Assembly (NCBI RefSeq): GCF_009604405.1
Contig: NZ_WEGK01000025.1
Span: 34,729 to 98,728, forward strand
Reading direction: 5' to 3'
DNA: 64,000 nt
Source of the DNA: Nocardia macrotermitis
Lineage (GTDB): Bacteria; Actinomycetota; Actinomycetes; Mycobacteriales; Mycobacteriaceae
Shown: piece by piece, positions 42,895 through 51,617 of the stretch
Layout of the letters: the number at the start of each line of letters is the position of its first letter
Position numbering within the stretch: position 1 is the stretch's first letter
The notes under the pieces: generated by a model
The model's input: the letters and a program-made list of their open reading frames with translations, nothing else
Database searches by the model: none
What the model was told of the DNA's origin: nothing
Position numbers and translations under genes: made by a program

Positions 42895-43188
42895 TCAGCC
42901 CCGGCCACCATCGCGCTCGGCCAGCGTGCGTTCGAGATCCTCGATGCGGCGGTGCGCGTCGGCGAGCTCGACCTCGAGCCGGCCCAGCGCCATCACGAGC
43001 GGGCCGACCGCGAGATCGGCGACGAGTTGCGGATCGTCGTACCCCTGGCCGATGGCTTGCAGGATGTTCTCGCGAATACGTCCGGCGAGCACGGCTTTTC
43101 CGGGGACGTGCCACGATTCGACGACCGCGGCGGTACCGCCCTCGGGCACCTCGACCTCCGGCAGACCGGCATCGGGTTCCTCGCTCAT
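42895..43188 (-). CDS. Conserved small protein with C-terminal coiled coil
   Basis: A 97-residue protein: an acidic N-terminus, a central WHVPGKAVLAGRIRENILQAI segment, and a heptad-like helix from about residue 66 (LGRLEVELADAHRRIEDLER). I recognise no named family. ATG 43188 with AGGAGAG upstream. It is divergent from the AAA ATPase gene. Confidence 0.7.
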   Translation of the reverse strand: MSEEPDAGLPEVEVPEGGTAAVVESWHVPGKAVLAGRIRENILQAIGQGYDDPQLVADLAVGPLVMALGRLEVELADAHRRIEDLERTLAERDGGRG

Positions 43189-43353
43189 GACTCTCCTGTG
43201 CCTCGACCCCCGCGGTGTCGCGAGGTCACAACTGCGCCAACAGCTACCAGGGTAGAGACCGGATTCCCGCGCCGCACATCCCTTACTAGTCGCGTCTACC
43301 GAACGCCGTAGATATCCGAAGATTCTCCGCGCGACGCACTACCGTGGAGCGGC

Positions 43354-44538
43354 ATGGACCCCGTGCGCAATCCGTACGCCCCCGGCGCGGGACAGCGCCC
43401 ACCCGAACTCGCCGGACGTGCGAAGCAGCTCGACGCCTTCGACGTGGTACTCGAACGCATCTCGCGCGGGCGACCCGAACGCAGCGTCATGCTCACGGGT
43501 CTGCGTGGCGTCGGAAAGACGGTGCTGCTCAACCAACTTCGCTCGGCCGCGCGTGCCCGCGATTGGGGCACCGGCAAATTGGAGGCCCGGCCCGATCAGG
43601 AGTTGCGCCGGCCGCTGGCCTCGGCGCTGCACATGGCGGTGCGGCAGATCGCGGTGGCGCATCGCAATCTGGAGATGGTGGACGACTTCCTGGGCATACT
43701 CAAGGCTTTCGCGTTGCGCGCGACCGTCGACAAGGGCATGCGCGAGCGCTGGCAGCCCGGTATCGACGTCCCGGCGGTGACCGGCCGCGCCGATTCCGGC
43801 GATATCGAGATCGATCTGGTCGAATTGCTGATGGAGGCCGCGCAGGTGGCCCGCGACATCGGTGTGGGCATCGCGATCTTCATCGACGAGATGCAGGATC
43901 TGGGTCCCGCGGACATCTCCGCGATCTGCGGCGCGTGTCACGAATTGAGCCAGGAGGCAGCGCCTTTGATCGTGGTGGGCGCGGGCCTGCCGCATCTGCC
44001 CGCGGTGTTGACCGCCTCCAAGAGCTACTCCGAACGGCTGTTCAGCTATCACCGCATCGATCGGCTGGATCGGGATTCAGCGGATCTGGCGCTGATCGCC
44101 CCGGCCGAGCGCGAGGAGGTGAAGTTCACCTCCGAGGCGCTGGATTCGTTGTACCTCAAGGCCGATGGCTATCCGTACTTCGTGCAGGCGTACGGCAAGG
44201 CGACGTGGGATCTGGCCGCGCAGAGCCCGATCACCGTCGAGGACGTGGAGTTGGCCGCGCCAGCCGCCGAGGAGGAACTGGCGGTCGGGTTCTTCGGGTC
44301 GCGGTACGAGCGGGCGACCCCGGCCGAGCGGGAGTACATGCGAGCGATGGCCGAACTGTCGGGGGACGACGGTCCGGTGGCGACCGCGGCCATCGCGAAG
44401 GAGTTGGGCCGCCGCCCGGCCTCGCTGTCCCCGGCACGGGACGGGTTGATCAAGAAGGGCCTGATCTATTCGGCCGAGCGGGGGACGATCGGGTTCACGG
44501 TGCCGCACTTCGGCAGGTATCTGCGCAGCGTCGCGTGA
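43354..44538 (+). CDS. AAA/Orc1-like ATPase
   Basis: A 394-residue P-loop ATPase: Walker A GLRGVGKTVLL (about residue 50), Walker B IFIDEMQDL (about 177), sensor region VVGAGLPHLP, and a C-terminal winged helix (ATAAIAKELGRRPASLSPARDGLIKKGLI). It resembles the archaeal-type ATPases and Orc1/Cdc6-like proteins found singly in actinobacterial genomes, whose role is not established. The gene appears to be alone; an AT-rich inverted-repeat island follows its stop. Confidence 0.8.
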   Translation: MDPVRNPYAPGAGQRPPELAGRAKQLDAFDVVLERISRGRPERSVMLTGLRGVGKTVLLNQLRSAARARDWGTGKLEARPDQELRRPLASALHMAVRQIAVAHRNLEMVDDFLGILKAFALRATVDKGMRERWQPGIDVPAVTGRADSGDIEIDLVELLMEAAQVARDIGVGIAIFIDEMQDLGPADISAICGACHELSQEAAPLIVVGAGLPHLPAVLTASKSYSERLFSYHRIDRLDRDSADLALIAPAEREEVKFTSEALDSLYLKADGYPYFVQAYGKATWDLAAQSPITVEDVELAAPAAEEELAVGFFGSRYERATPAEREYMRAMAELSGDDGPVATAAIAKELGRRPASLSPARDGLIKKGLIYSAERGTIGFTVPHFGRYLRSVA

Positions 44539-44571
44539 GGTCAGGGCTGTTCGAATGGAGAAGATCGCTTA

Positions 44572-44788
44572 ATCTAGCCATATCTAGATGATTCTGTAGA
44601 TATGGCTAGATCTTTCTGTTCGACAACCCTCTCACGGGAATCTATCCGAATCTTGCAAAGATCCAAGACAGCGCTAGATTTTCGATACAACGCAAACCGC
44701 TTCTCGCACTGAGCATTCCGGCCCGTAGCGGCACTCCCGCGATCCCATTGCTCTACACGCATCTTCATGGATCGCTAGATATACCTAG
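44572..44788. repeat. AT-rich island with CTAG-centred palindromes
   Basis: A perfect 15-bp inverted repeat (44572-44586 and 44597-44611) with a 10-base loop opens a stretch of about 220 bases that is much more AT-rich than its surroundings. CTAG occurs six times (44574, 44584, 44606, 44674, 44775, 44785), the last two forming a smaller CTAG-n6-CTAG palindrome. No gene lies in 44539-44981. It may be a terminator plus a protein-binding array, or foreign DNA. Confidence 0.65.
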
Positions 44789-44981
44789 AAAGATCAACCG
44801 ACCAGGTCACACAGCATTCCAGCCGAGAACGCCGCCACACCTCCCGGAATCACCGCCCCGCCCCCGATCGACGACCGGCCGCAATTCCACAACGTGTGCA
44901 TAACACCAGGTTGAACCGGTTAACGCACTGGAAATCCAACCCGACAACCGGGCAAGAGCGGACTCGCACCAGGAGGACGTC

Positions 44982-45944
44982 ATGTCCACGATCGCACTCC
45001 GCGCCGCCGATCCCGACGGCCGGAACGCCACCGTCAGCGCCGACGACGGCACTCCGCTCGCCGTGCGCGTCTTCGGGCCCGACGACGCCTCGTTGACGGT
45101 CGTCTTCGTGCACGGCCACTGCCTGCGCGCGGACTCCTGGTCCTTCCTGCGCGAACATCTACTGCCGCACTGGAATTCGAGCACCCGCATGGTGTTCTAC
45201 GACCATCGCGGCCACGGCGATTCGGGCGCGGCCGATCCGGCCACCTACACCATCGACCAGCTCGGCCACGATCTGGATGCGGTGCTGCGCGCGGTCGCGC
45301 CGACGGGACCCGTTGTGCTGGTGGGACATTCGATGGGCGCGATGGTGGTACTGGCCTACGCTCGGCTGCATCCCGCGGCGATCGGAACCCGGGTGACCGG
45401 GATCGCCCTGCTGGCGTCGACGGCGGGCGGGGTGACCAGTGTCGGGCTGGCCCGGGTGCTGCATCGGCGCGCGGTGAGTTCGTTCCGGACCGCGGTGCGG
45501 CGCGCGCCGCGAATCATGCAGGCGTCCAAGCAGTTCGGCAGCCGGATCCTCGAACCGATCATGCGGGAGGCGAGTTGCGGCGCCCGCGCGGTGAGCCCGC
45601 GCATGGTCGCGGTCGCCACCGCCATGCTCAACGACACTCCCCTGCTGACCATGGCCAGTTTCCTGGACTCGCTGATCCGTTTCGACGAGACCGCGACCCT
45701 CGCGCTGCTGGCCGATCTGCCCGCGCTGGTGCTGGCCGGTTCGGCGGACGTCATGATCCCGTTCGCACATTCGGTGGTGCTGGCCTCACAGCTGTCCGCC
45801 GCCGAACTGGTGCGTCTGGACGGCGCGGGGCACAGCGTCATCCTGGAGCGCACCGAGGAGGTCGCGATCGCGCTGCTGGCGCTGGTGGACCGCGCCCGCG
45901 ACGCCATCGGCCCGGCGGAATCGGATTACGCCGTCGCCGGATGA
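44982..45944 (+). CDS. Alpha/beta-fold hydrolase
   Basis: A 320-residue hydrolase: FVHGHCL (oxyanion region), YDHRGHGDSG, nucleophile elbow VGHSMGAMV, an acidic residue in LVLAGSADVMIP, and the catalytic His in GAGHSVILE. A cap domain lies between residues 155 and 235. Start ATG with AGGAGG upstream. Esterase, lipase or peroxidase activity are all possible; the substrate is not known. Confidence 0.87.
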   Translation: MSTIALRAADPDGRNATVSADDGTPLAVRVFGPDDASLTVVFVHGHCLRADSWSFLREHLLPHWNSSTRMVFYDHRGHGDSGAADPATYTIDQLGHDLDAVLRAVAPTGPVVLVGHSMGAMVVLAYARLHPAAIGTRVTGIALLASTAGGVTSVGLARVLHRRAVSSFRTAVRRAPRIMQASKQFGSRILEPIMREASCGARAVSPRMVAVATAMLNDTPLLTMASFLDSLIRFDETATLALLADLPALVLAGSADVMIPFAHSVVLASQLSAAELVRLDGAGHSVILERTEEVAIALLALVDRARDAIGPAESDYAVAG

Positions 45945-46117
45945 TCTTGTCGGGCCGATGAGAAACACCAGGTCCACGCCGTATTCGAGCCGGAAATAAA
46001 AAGTTCGCGTACTGTGTTGTAGATCACGATGTGCGGTCGATCACAGTAAGATCATCATCGATCGCATACCGGGGCGGCACAGCGCCGAGTCGCCTCACAC
46101 GGCTCGAGGAGGTTTCG

Positions 46118-46408
46118 ATGACACGCAGCGATATCGCCGATCTGCATTTCGCCGTTGGGCAGCTCCAGCAGTGCATCGGCGCACTGCGCGGCCACTACGG
46201 CGACGCCCACTCGGTCCGTCGCCTGGAGAACGACCTCGAGCGGCTGCTCCTGGACACCGAGGATTTCGAGCAGACCCCGCCGCCGGAAATCGGTTCCCGC
46301 CGCCCCCAGGACGTCATCTACGTCCCGGACAGCAAGTCCGACGAGGCGGCCTGGATGGGCGCCCAGGACGAGGGTCTCGGCTTCCACTCCCGCCCCCGCA
46401 CCAAGTAG
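46118..46408 (+). CDS. Conserved small protein of unknown function
   Basis: A 96-residue protein with a helical first half (DIADLHFAVGQLQQCIGALRGHYGD and a charged RRLENDLERLLLD) and a polar tail with RRPQDVIYVPD. No family recognised. ATG 46118 is preceded by CGAGGAGG; the upstream frame is not used. A stem-loop follows eight bases after the stop. Confidence 0.75.
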   Translation: MTRSDIADLHFAVGQLQQCIGALRGHYGDAHSVRRLENDLERLLLDTEDFEQTPPPEIGSRRPQDVIYVPDSKSDEAAWMGAQDEGLGFHSRPRTK

Positions 46409-46415
46409 TCGATCC

Positions 46416-46458
46416 CGTCTCCCCGCGACCTCGGCCTGCCGCCGGACGCGGGGAGACG
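46416..46458 (+). terminator. Terminator after the small unknown gene
   Basis: CGTCTCCCCGCG (46416-46427) pairs perfectly with 46447-46458, 12 bp, around a 19-base loop that can itself fold. Confidence 0.65.
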
Positions 46459-47237
46459 CGGGCTCGGGTCGGAAGTTGAGAGCGGCGCATTTCCGGATGC
46501 GCGGGCAAGTTACCCGCTGCCCCTTCGCCTCTCCGCGACTTCAGCACTCCTGTCGAGCGCGTCGAGACCGCCAGTTCAGGACGCAGTCGAGATTCGGCCG
46601 TACCCGGTGATTCCGCTCGGTCCCGATCGTGCGCGCGGGTCGGCGACACAGTCACGTCGCTGGTCGGGTGCCCGGGGGACATTTCGTGAACGCTTCCCGG
46701 GTGGACCACGGAGTAGGTCCGGCCGACGATTCCTGATTGCGAAGTCGGGACGTTTCGGTTCGAGCGTGATGCGGGTGGATAACTTCGGCGACGACACGAA
46801 CCCGCTCGCAGAGGACTCCGGGCAATCGGTTCGAGGGTGTGATCGGAGTGCGGTCCGCGGGGGCGGATCGCGAACGCGCCGGAGGTCTGCGCGGTGCACA
46901 CCGATACGCGATCCGGTAATTCGATCTTGATATCAACCTCCGCACAGCCGTCCGCCGATCATGGTCGGCCGGATTGTTGCTGGTGCCAGGGGGTCCGGCA
47001 GTCGAACTCCGGGTAGCGAAAAGTGCGAATTTCGAGGGGTGGCCGAATTGTCTTGTTACTCAAGATAGTTCATGAATGTTGCTCAGTATTCGCCCGTGCG
47101 CACCCCTTCGGATGAAGATCAGAAAATGTGGCGCAAATCATATGAATGCAGGCGGTCCGATATTCCCGAAGCCCGTGACAGGTCATAGCAGGGGTGCCGT
47201 ATGGTGCTCAGCATCACATTCGATGCCGGAGGTAACG
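46459..47237. other. 779-base region upstream of the sdh operon, no gene
   Basis: Overlapping frames on both strands lack ribosome sites and family features. From about 46900 the composition becomes less GC-rich, consistent with promoters and regulatory sites of the succinate dehydrogenase operon. I see no tRNA or known riboswitch. Confidence 0.5.
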
Positions 47238-47279
47238 ATGACGTTCCGCGGGGCAGATAGGCGAGGCATCCTGCCGTGA
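47238..47279 (+). CDS. 13-codon leader ORF coupled to the sdh membrane subunit gene
   Basis: ATG 47238 follows a near-perfect GGAGG (47228-47232) at five bases and encodes MTFRGADRRGILP before TGA 47277-47279. That stop overlaps the GTG of the next gene as GTGA. The downstream GTG has only a weak ribosome site, so translation of this leader probably feeds ribosomes into sdh. It is not a known attenuator peptide. Confidence 0.55.
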   Translation: MTFRGADRRGILP

Positions 47280-48127
47280 GTGAGCTTGCGAGCAAACCAG
47301 TGACGACACAGCGCACAGTTTCCGAATCGGGCGCAGGGGTTTTCGGCCGGGGCCGCGCGAGCATCCCGGACCGCACCCTGCGCACCGACAATTGGTGGTT
47401 GCAACCGACCCTGACGGTGCTCGGCCTGGCCGCGTTCGTCATCTACGCGACGGTCCGCGCCTTCTGGCGCGGCGCCTACTGGGTTTCGGACTACCACTAC
47501 CTGACGCCGTTCTACTCACCCTGCGTGAGCACCTCGTGCGCCGAGGGTTCCAGCCACTTCGGGCACTGGTTCGGCGCACTGCCGAGCTGGATCCCGCTGG
47601 GGTTCCTGGCCCTGCCGTTCCTGCTGCTGTTCCGGTTGACCTGCTATTACTACCGCAAGGCCTACTACCGGTCGGTCTGGTTCTCCCCGCCGGCCTGCGC
47701 GGTGGCCGAGCCGCACGCGAAATACACCGGCGAGACCCGACTTCCGCTGATCATCCAGAACGCACACCGCTACTTCTTCTACATCGCGGTGATCGTCTCG
47801 CTGATCAACACCTACGACGCGATCATGGCGTTCCACGGTAAGAACGGCGGATTCGGTTTCGGCCTGGGCAATATCATCCTGGTCGCCAACGTGGTGCTGC
47901 TGTGGGCGTACACGGTCTCGTGTCACTCCTGCCGCCACATCACCGGCGGCCGGCTCAAGCACTTCTCGGCGCATCCGGTGCGGTACTGGATCTGGACCCA
48001 GGTGTCCAAGCTGAACACCCGCCACATGCAACTGGCCTGGACCACCCTGGCCAGCCTCGCGATCACCGACTTCTACGTCATGTTGGTCGCCAGCGGCACC
48101 CTCACGGACCTCCGGTTCGTGCACTGA
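47276..48127 (+). CDS. Succinate dehydrogenase (Sdh1) membrane anchor subunit
   Basis: A 283-residue membrane protein with five or six hydrophobic segments. It matches the anchor of the mycobacterial Sdh1 complex (Rv0249c) in length, in the FYSPCVSTSCAEGS loop with two Cys, in the His-bearing NAHRYFFY helix and the VSCHSCRHITGGRLKHF segment. It should bind haem and menaquinone and tie the catalytic subunits to the membrane. First gene of the anchor-flavoprotein-iron-sulfur operon. GTG start coupled to the leader ORF. Confidence 0.88.
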   Translation: MSELASKPVTTQRTVSESGAGVFGRGRASIPDRTLRTDNWWLQPTLTVLGLAAFVIYATVRAFWRGAYWVSDYHYLTPFYSPCVSTSCAEGSSHFGHWFGALPSWIPLGFLALPFLLLFRLTCYYYRKAYYRSVWFSPPACAVAEPHAKYTGETRLPLIIQNAHRYFFYIAVIVSLINTYDAIMAFHGKNGGFGFGLGNIILVANVVLLWAYTVSCHSCRHITGGRLKHFSAHPVRYWIWTQVSKLNTRHMQLAWTTLASLAITDFYVMLVASGTLTDLRFVH

Positions 48128-48166
48128 TCTCGATGAATCCCCCAGTCTCTCAGGAGTATTCGGTCC

Positions 48167-50110
48167 ATGCCTGAAGTCGAACGGCACAAGTACGACGTCG
48201 TGGTGATCGGCGCGGGCGGCGCTGGTCTGCGCGCGGTGATCGAGGCACGTGAACACGGTCTGTCGGTGGCGGTGGTATGTAAATCGCTGTTCGGCAAGGC
48301 ACATACCGTGATGGCCGAGGGCGGCTGCGCGGCATCGATGGGTAATGCCAACGAGAAGGACAACTGGCAGACCCACTTCCGCGACACCATGCGCGGCGGC
48401 AAGTTCCTCAACAACTGGCGGATGGCCGAACTGCACGCGCAGGAGGCCCCCGACCGGGTATGGGAGCTGGAAACCTATGGGGCGCTGTTCGATCGGACCC
48501 CGGACGGGCGGATCAGCCAGCGCAACTTCGGCGGCCACACCTATCCGCGACTGGCGCACGTCGGCGACCGCACCGGTCTCGAACTCATCCGCACCATGCA
48601 GCAGAAGATCGTCTCGCTGCAGCAGGAGGATTTCGCGGCGACCGGCGATTACGAGGCGCGGATCAAGGTCTTCGCCGAATGCACGGTCTCGGATCTGATC
48701 AAGGACGGCGACCGGATCTCCGGCGCGTTCGGGTACTGGCGCGAATCGGGCAATTTCATCCTGTTCGAGACGCCCGCGGTGGTGCTGGCCACCGGCGGAA
48801 TCGGCAAGTCCTACAAGGTGACCTCGAATTCCTGGGAGTACACCGGCGACGGCCACGCCCTAGCGCTGCGTGCCGGGGCGACGCTGATCAACATGGAGTT
48901 CCTGCAGTTCCACCCGACCGGCATGGTCTGGCCGCCGAGTGTGAAGGGCATCCTGGTCACCGAGGGTGTGCGCGGTGACGGCGGCGTCCTGAAGAACACC
49001 GAGGGCAAGCGGTTCATGTTCGACTACATCCCCGCGGTGTTCAAGGGGCAGTACGCCGAGACCGAGGAGGAGGCCGATCAGTGGTTGCGGGACAACGATT
49101 CCGCGCGCCGCACCCCGGACCTGCTGCCCCGCGACGAGGTGGCGCGGGCGATCAACGAGGAGGTCAAGGCCGGTCGCGGTACGCCGCACGGCGGGGTCTA
49201 CCTCGATATCGCCTCGCGGCTGCCGCGGGAGGAGATCCTCAAGCGGCTGCCCTCGATGCATCATCAGTTCAAAGAGCTCGCGGACGTGGACATCACGTCC
49301 GAGCCGATGGAGGTCGGGCCGACCTGTCACTACGTGATGGGCGGGATCGAGGTCGATCCCGACACCGGCGCGGCGGTCGTGCCCGGATTGTTCGCCGCGG
49401 GTGAGTGTTCCGGCGGTATGCACGGCTCGAATCGGCTCGGCGGCAACTCGCTGTCGGATCTGCTGGTCTTCGGCCGGCGTGCCGGATTGGGCGCGTCCTC
49501 GTACGTCGAACAGCTCGCCGAACGTCCGCGGGTTACCGAGGACGATATCGCCGAGGCCACGAAAACCGCACTGGCGCCGTTCGATCCGCCCGCCGAGGGC
49601 GCCGCGGAGAATCCGTACACGCTGCATTCCGATATGCAGCAGACGATGAACGATCTGGTCGGCATCATCCGCAAGGAACACGAACTGGCCGAGGCCATCG
49701 AGAAACTCGGTGTGCTGCGCGAACGCTACGACCACGTCACCGTCGAGGGCAAACGGCCGTTCAACCCGGGCTGGCATCTGGCCCTGGATCTGCGAAACAT
49801 GTTGCTGGTCAGTGAATGTGTGGCCCAGGCGGCGCTGATCCGGACCGAGAGCCGGGGCGGCCACACCCGCGACGATCATCCGAAGATGGACGCGGACTGG
49901 CGCAACAAGCTGCTGGTCTGCCGGGTCGATCCCGAGGACGACGCGCAGACGGTCCCGGGCGTCACCGTGACACCGGCCGACCAACTGCCCATGCGGGACG
50001 AGCTGCTCGCCCTGTTCGAACTGAGTGAACTCGAAAAGTATTACACCGCAGCGGAACTCGTGAAGCATCCGGCACAGGTCGCCGAGTCTTCCGCGAAAGG
50101 GGATGAGTAG
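48167..50110 (+). CDS. Succinate dehydrogenase (Sdh1) flavoprotein subunit
   Basis: A 647-residue flavoprotein, the same length as the mycobacterial Sdh1 subunit Rv0248c. FAD-binding VVVIGAGGAGLRAVIEA at the N-terminus, the covalent-FAD His region AHTVMAEGGCAAS, active-site segments FLQFHPTGMVW and RGDGGVLKN, and CHYVMGGIEVD. It oxidises succinate to fumarate and passes electrons to the iron-sulfur subunit. ATG with TCAGGAG upstream, 39 bases after the anchor gene. Confidence 0.93.
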   Translation: MPEVERHKYDVVVIGAGGAGLRAVIEAREHGLSVAVVCKSLFGKAHTVMAEGGCAASMGNANEKDNWQTHFRDTMRGGKFLNNWRMAELHAQEAPDRVWELETYGALFDRTPDGRISQRNFGGHTYPRLAHVGDRTGLELIRTMQQKIVSLQQEDFAATGDYEARIKVFAECTVSDLIKDGDRISGAFGYWRESGNFILFETPAVVLATGGIGKSYKVTSNSWEYTGDGHALALRAGATLINMEFLQFHPTGMVWPPSVKGILVTEGVRGDGGVLKNTEGKRFMFDYIPAVFKGQYAETEEEADQWLRDNDSARRTPDLLPRDEVARAINEEVKAGRGTPHGGVYLDIASRLPREEILKRLPSMHHQFKELADVDITSEPMEVGPTCHYVMGGIEVDPDTGAAVVPGLFAAGECSGGMHGSNRLGGNSLSDLLVFGRRAGLGASSYVEQLAERPRVTEDDIAEATKTALAPFDPPAEGAAENPYTLHSDMQQTMNDLVGIIRKEHELAEAIEKLGVLRERYDHVTVEGKRPFNPGWHLALDLRNMLLVSECVAQAALIRTESRGGHTRDDHPKMDADWRNKLLVCRVDPEDDAQTVPGVTVTPADQLPMRDELLALFELSELEKYYTAAELVKHPAQVAESSAKGDE

Positions 50111-50112
50111 CA

Positions 50113-50859
50113 ATGGGTTACGACGCGCACTTCCGAGTATGGCGCGGCGACACCGACGGTGGCGGCCTGCAGGACTTCACCGTCGAGGTGAACGAGGGCG
50201 AGGTCGTACTCGACATCATCCACCGGTTGCAGGCCACCCAGGCTTCGGATCTGGCGGTGCGCTGGAACTGCAAGGCGGGTAAGTGCGGCTCCTGTTCGGC
50301 CGAGGTGAACGGCCGTCCGCGGCTGATGTGCATGACGCGGATGTCCACCTTCAGCCCGGAGGAGGTCGTCACGGTGACGCCGATGCGCACCTTCCCGGTC
50401 ATCCGCGATCTCGTCACGGACGTCTCGTTCAACTACGAGAAGGCAAGGGAGATACCGTCTTTCACCCCGCCCGCCGATCTGAAGCCCGGTGACTACCGGA
50501 TGCGGCAGGTGGACGTGGAACGTTCGCAGGAGTTCCGCAAGTGCATCGAATGCTTCCTGTGCCAGAACACCTGCCATGTGGTGCGTGATCACGACGAGAA
50601 CAAGACCGCGTTCTCCGGTCCCCGTTATCTGATGCGGGTGGCCGAACTGGAAATGCATCCGCTGGATGTGGCCGATCGCAGTGATATGGCGCAGGACGAA
50701 TTCGGCCTGGGTCTGTGCAATATCACCAAATGCTGCACCGACGTCTGCCCGGAGCACATCAAGATCACCGACAACGCCCTCATTCCGATGAAGGAACGGG
50801 TCGCGGATCGCAAATACGATCCGATCGTCTGGCTCGGGAACAAGCTGTTCCGGAGGTAG
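50113..50859 (+). CDS. Succinate dehydrogenase (Sdh1) iron-sulfur subunit
   Basis: A 248-residue protein. [2Fe-2S] ligands are in CKAGKCGSC plus a later Cys in RLMCM; further clusters use CIECFLCQNTC and CNITKCCTDVCPE. It carries electrons from the flavoprotein to the membrane quinone site. Length matches Rv0247c. The start is two bases after the flavoprotein stop, so the pair is co-translated. A very strong terminator follows. Confidence 0.93.
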   Translation: MGYDAHFRVWRGDTDGGGLQDFTVEVNEGEVVLDIIHRLQATQASDLAVRWNCKAGKCGSCSAEVNGRPRLMCMTRMSTFSPEEVVTVTPMRTFPVIRDLVTDVSFNYEKAREIPSFTPPADLKPGDYRMRQVDVERSQEFRKCIECFLCQNTCHVVRDHDENKTAFSGPRYLMRVAELEMHPLDVADRSDMAQDEFGLGLCNITKCCTDVCPEHIKITDNALIPMKERVADRKYDPIVWLGNKLFRR

Positions 50860-50867
50860 CCGAGCGA

Positions 50868-50909
50868 CGTACGTCCGGGTCCCGGCGACAACCGGGACCC
50901 GGACGTACG
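50868..50909 (+). terminator. Terminator of the sdh operon
   Basis: A perfect 18-bp GC-rich stem (50868-50885 with 50892-50909) and a six-base CGACAA loop, starting nine bases after the stop and followed by GTTTC. Confidence 0.85.
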
Positions 50910-51025
50910 GTTTCAGCTCTACAGGGGTGGGTTCGGTTGGGGGACAACGGAAATCGGCGACGCGCCATTGCGTGCGAACTTACAGTGATGCCCGTGTGAA
51001 CACACGATGACGCCGGTGCGAACAG

Positions 51026-51220
51026 CTACAGCTGGGTGACCACACCAACGGCGACGAGTGCGACGAGCAGGCCGAACAGCACTGCGGGCAGCACCGATCC
51101 GGTCATTGCGTACACACCTCCCGCCGATACCGCGAACAGCATTCCGACGATCAGACGTTCGATCCAATCGCCCGGGAACAGCCTCCGGTACCGGGGAGTG
51201 TTTTTCAGCCCTCGGTCCAT
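51026..51220 (-). CDS. Small two-helix membrane protein
   Basis: A 64-residue protein with a charged N-terminus (MDRGLKNTPRYRRLF) and two hydrophobic stretches (residues 23-40 and 42-62). No family is recognised and no clear ribosome site precedes the ATG, but the amphipathic design and isolation make it a plausible gene. Confidence 0.5.
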   Translation of the reverse strand: MDRGLKNTPRYRRLFPGDWIERLIVGMLFAVSAGGVYAMTGSVLPAVLFGLLVALVAVGVVTQL

Positions 51221-51378
51221 ATATGAGCTTTACCCATAACCGACATGAGCAAACATACTTTCGTTGCACAACGGCCACCGATTCGTGATCATCACCCGCG
51301 CTGACCTGCGGCGAATTCCCGGCAGCCGATCACGAACCGGACGGCCCGCGCCGCTGCGGCCCGTCCGGCGCGCCGCGA

Positions 51379-51582
51379 TCAGCGATCGTCGAAACGTCCG
51401 CGCTGGACCGCCGTGGTGAACGCGGCCCAGTCGGTGGCGCCGACGATCAGCGCCGGGCCGTCCGGATTCTTGCTGTCGCGCACACCCACCCGCCCGCTGC
51501 ACAGGAAGGCGACCTCCACGCACTCCCTGGCGCCGCTGCGACTGCTCTTGAACCATCGAGCGCCCGATAGCTCGCTGCTCAT
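51379..51582 (-). CDS. DUF397 protein
   Basis: A 67-residue DUF397 protein: ARWFKSSRSGARECVEVAFL and VRDSKNPDGPALIV are the family signature, ending WAAFTTAVQRGRFD. ATG 51582 lies six bases after AGGAG; the ATG at 51588 is too close to it. In actinomycetes these small acidic proteins are made next to XRE/DUF5753 regulators, which they are thought to oppose, and this gene is 35 bases downstream of one. Confidence 0.9.
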   Translation of the reverse strand: MSSELSGARWFKSSRSGARECVEVAFLCSGRVGVRDSKNPDGPALIVGATDWAAFTTAVQRGRFDDR

Positions 51583-51617
51583 CCTCATCTCCTAGTGTCC
51601 TTTTCGTCGCGAACCGC

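Noticed and set aside
46607..46930. 107-codon frame upstream of sdh
   Set aside because: Arg/Gly/Ser-biased, overlapped by minus-strand frames of equal length, no ribosome site; treated as non-coding.
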